DNA from: Propionibacteriaceae bacterium | GTDB lineage: Bacteria > Actinomycetota > Actinomycetes > Propionibacteriales > Propionibacteriaceae | Reading direction: 5' to 3' | Assembly (NCBI GenBank): GCA_030544185.1 | Contig: JAUNRO010000036.1 | Location: 1-14,324, forward strand | DNA length: 14,324 nucleotides | In this document: in pieces, positions 14,047 to 14,324 of the stretch | Layout of the letters: each line of letters begins with the position of its first letter | Numbering within the stretch: position 1 is the first letter of the stretch | Made by a program: the position numbers and the translations under genes | The notes under the pieces: model-generated | Databases searched by the model: none | What the model saw: the letters and a program-made list of their open reading frames with translations, nothing else | What the model was told of the DNA's origin: nothing

Positions 14047-14324
14047 ATGAAGGCGATCGCCGAGGGAAATCAGCTCGTGCTGCCGTTCCTGGGCATGCTG
14101 CTGGAGCAGCCCCGGACGTCACGGGAACTCATGGGCCAGCTCGGGCCGGGCTCCCGGTTCCAACACATCCGGCCCCACTCGGGCACGATCTATTCGCTCA
14201 TGCTGACCCTGGTGGAAGCCGGCTGGATCGCCTATCAGAACCAGGCGCCGAACCATCTCGACCGGGTCTGCGCGCTCACCCCGGCGGGATGCGAGGAACT
14301 GAAGCGCCGCCTGGGCGACGCGCT
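14047..14324 (+). CDS. PadR-like winged-helix transcriptional regulator, 3' part outside the window
   Basis: The reading frame is open from the ATG at 14047 to the window edge (92 codons, no stop). The translation contains SRELMGQLGPG, then HSGTIYSLMLTLVEAGWI and RVCALTPAGCEEL. This is the winged-helix pattern of the PadR family: a recognition helix beginning around GTIYSLM, then a wing, then the LTPAG motif before the C-terminal helix. PadR proteins are usually repressors that bind their own promoter and release it on binding a small molecule or phenolic acid. It is divergent from the Fe(II)-oxygenase gene with 85 bp between starts, and a candidate inverted repeat lies in between. Ligand and targets are unknown. 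Confidence 0.82.
   Translation, partial: MKAIAEGNQLVLPFLGMLLEQPRTSRELMGQLGPGSRFQHIRPHSGTIYSLMLTLVEAGWIAYQNQAPNHLDRVCALTPAGCEELKRRLGDA

Overview
The window comes from a high-GC Gram-positive bacterium, almost certainly an actinobacterium. GC-rich third codon positions, frequent GTG starts, long meaningless antisense open frames and several starts with no Shine-Dalgarno sequence all point that way. The gene set (PdxH, a FhuF-like protein, a NarL-type two-component pair, HrpB helicase, a PadR-like regulator) fits a free-living aerobic actinobacterium. A Propionibacteriales-type organism is a guess from general style, not something I can prove. I see no rRNA, tRNA, CRISPR array or insertion sequence.

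Layout. Positions 1-1814: a 65-aa membrane-anchored protein (+), pdxH (-), and a divergent FhuF-like [2Fe-2S] protein (+). Positions 1765-3302: an adh-ybaK operon on the minus strand, whose YbaK end overlaps the FhuF-like gene tail to tail. Positions 3451-4857: a GlcD-type FAD oxidase (+). Positions 4862-5564: a FitAB/VapBC-type toxin-antitoxin module with its own near-perfect 28-bp operator and foreign-looking codon use. Positions 5545-7440: a CtaA/COX15-like membrane protein (-) and a DUF4352-type membrane protein (-), separated by a hairpin. Positions 7605-9552: a NarL-type sensor kinase and response regulator (+). Positions 9577-12890: HrpB helicase translationally coupled to an unrecognised 260-aa protein (-). 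Positions 12957-13961: an isopenicillin-N-synthase-like Fe(II) oxygenase (-). From 14047 to the end: a divergent PadR-like regulator cut by the window edge.

The genes form small independent units, mostly housekeeping, redox and regulation, rather than one pathway. Several share a promoter pattern: a TANNNT -10 box lies 6-7 nt before the ATG/GTG, so transcription would start at the start codon (leaderless mRNA). This is seen for pdxH, the FhuF-like gene, the FAD oxidase, the kinase, the response regulator, the oxygenase and the PadR-like gene. Other genes (adh, the antitoxin, the CtaA-like gene, the DUF4352-type gene and the HrpB partner) have clear Shine-Dalgarno sequences.

Most unusual points: (1) two identical copies of a perfect 20-bp palindrome, 33 bp apart and in frame inside hrpB, each encoding DVPAGT(S), which look like a short palindromic element tolerated in a protein loop; (2) a CtaA-like protein that seems to have lost three of the four heme-ligating histidines; (3) the toxin-antitoxin insertion, whose toxin gene overlaps the end of the CtaA-like gene; (4) a preference for the Tyr codon TAT in an otherwise strongly C-ending genome.
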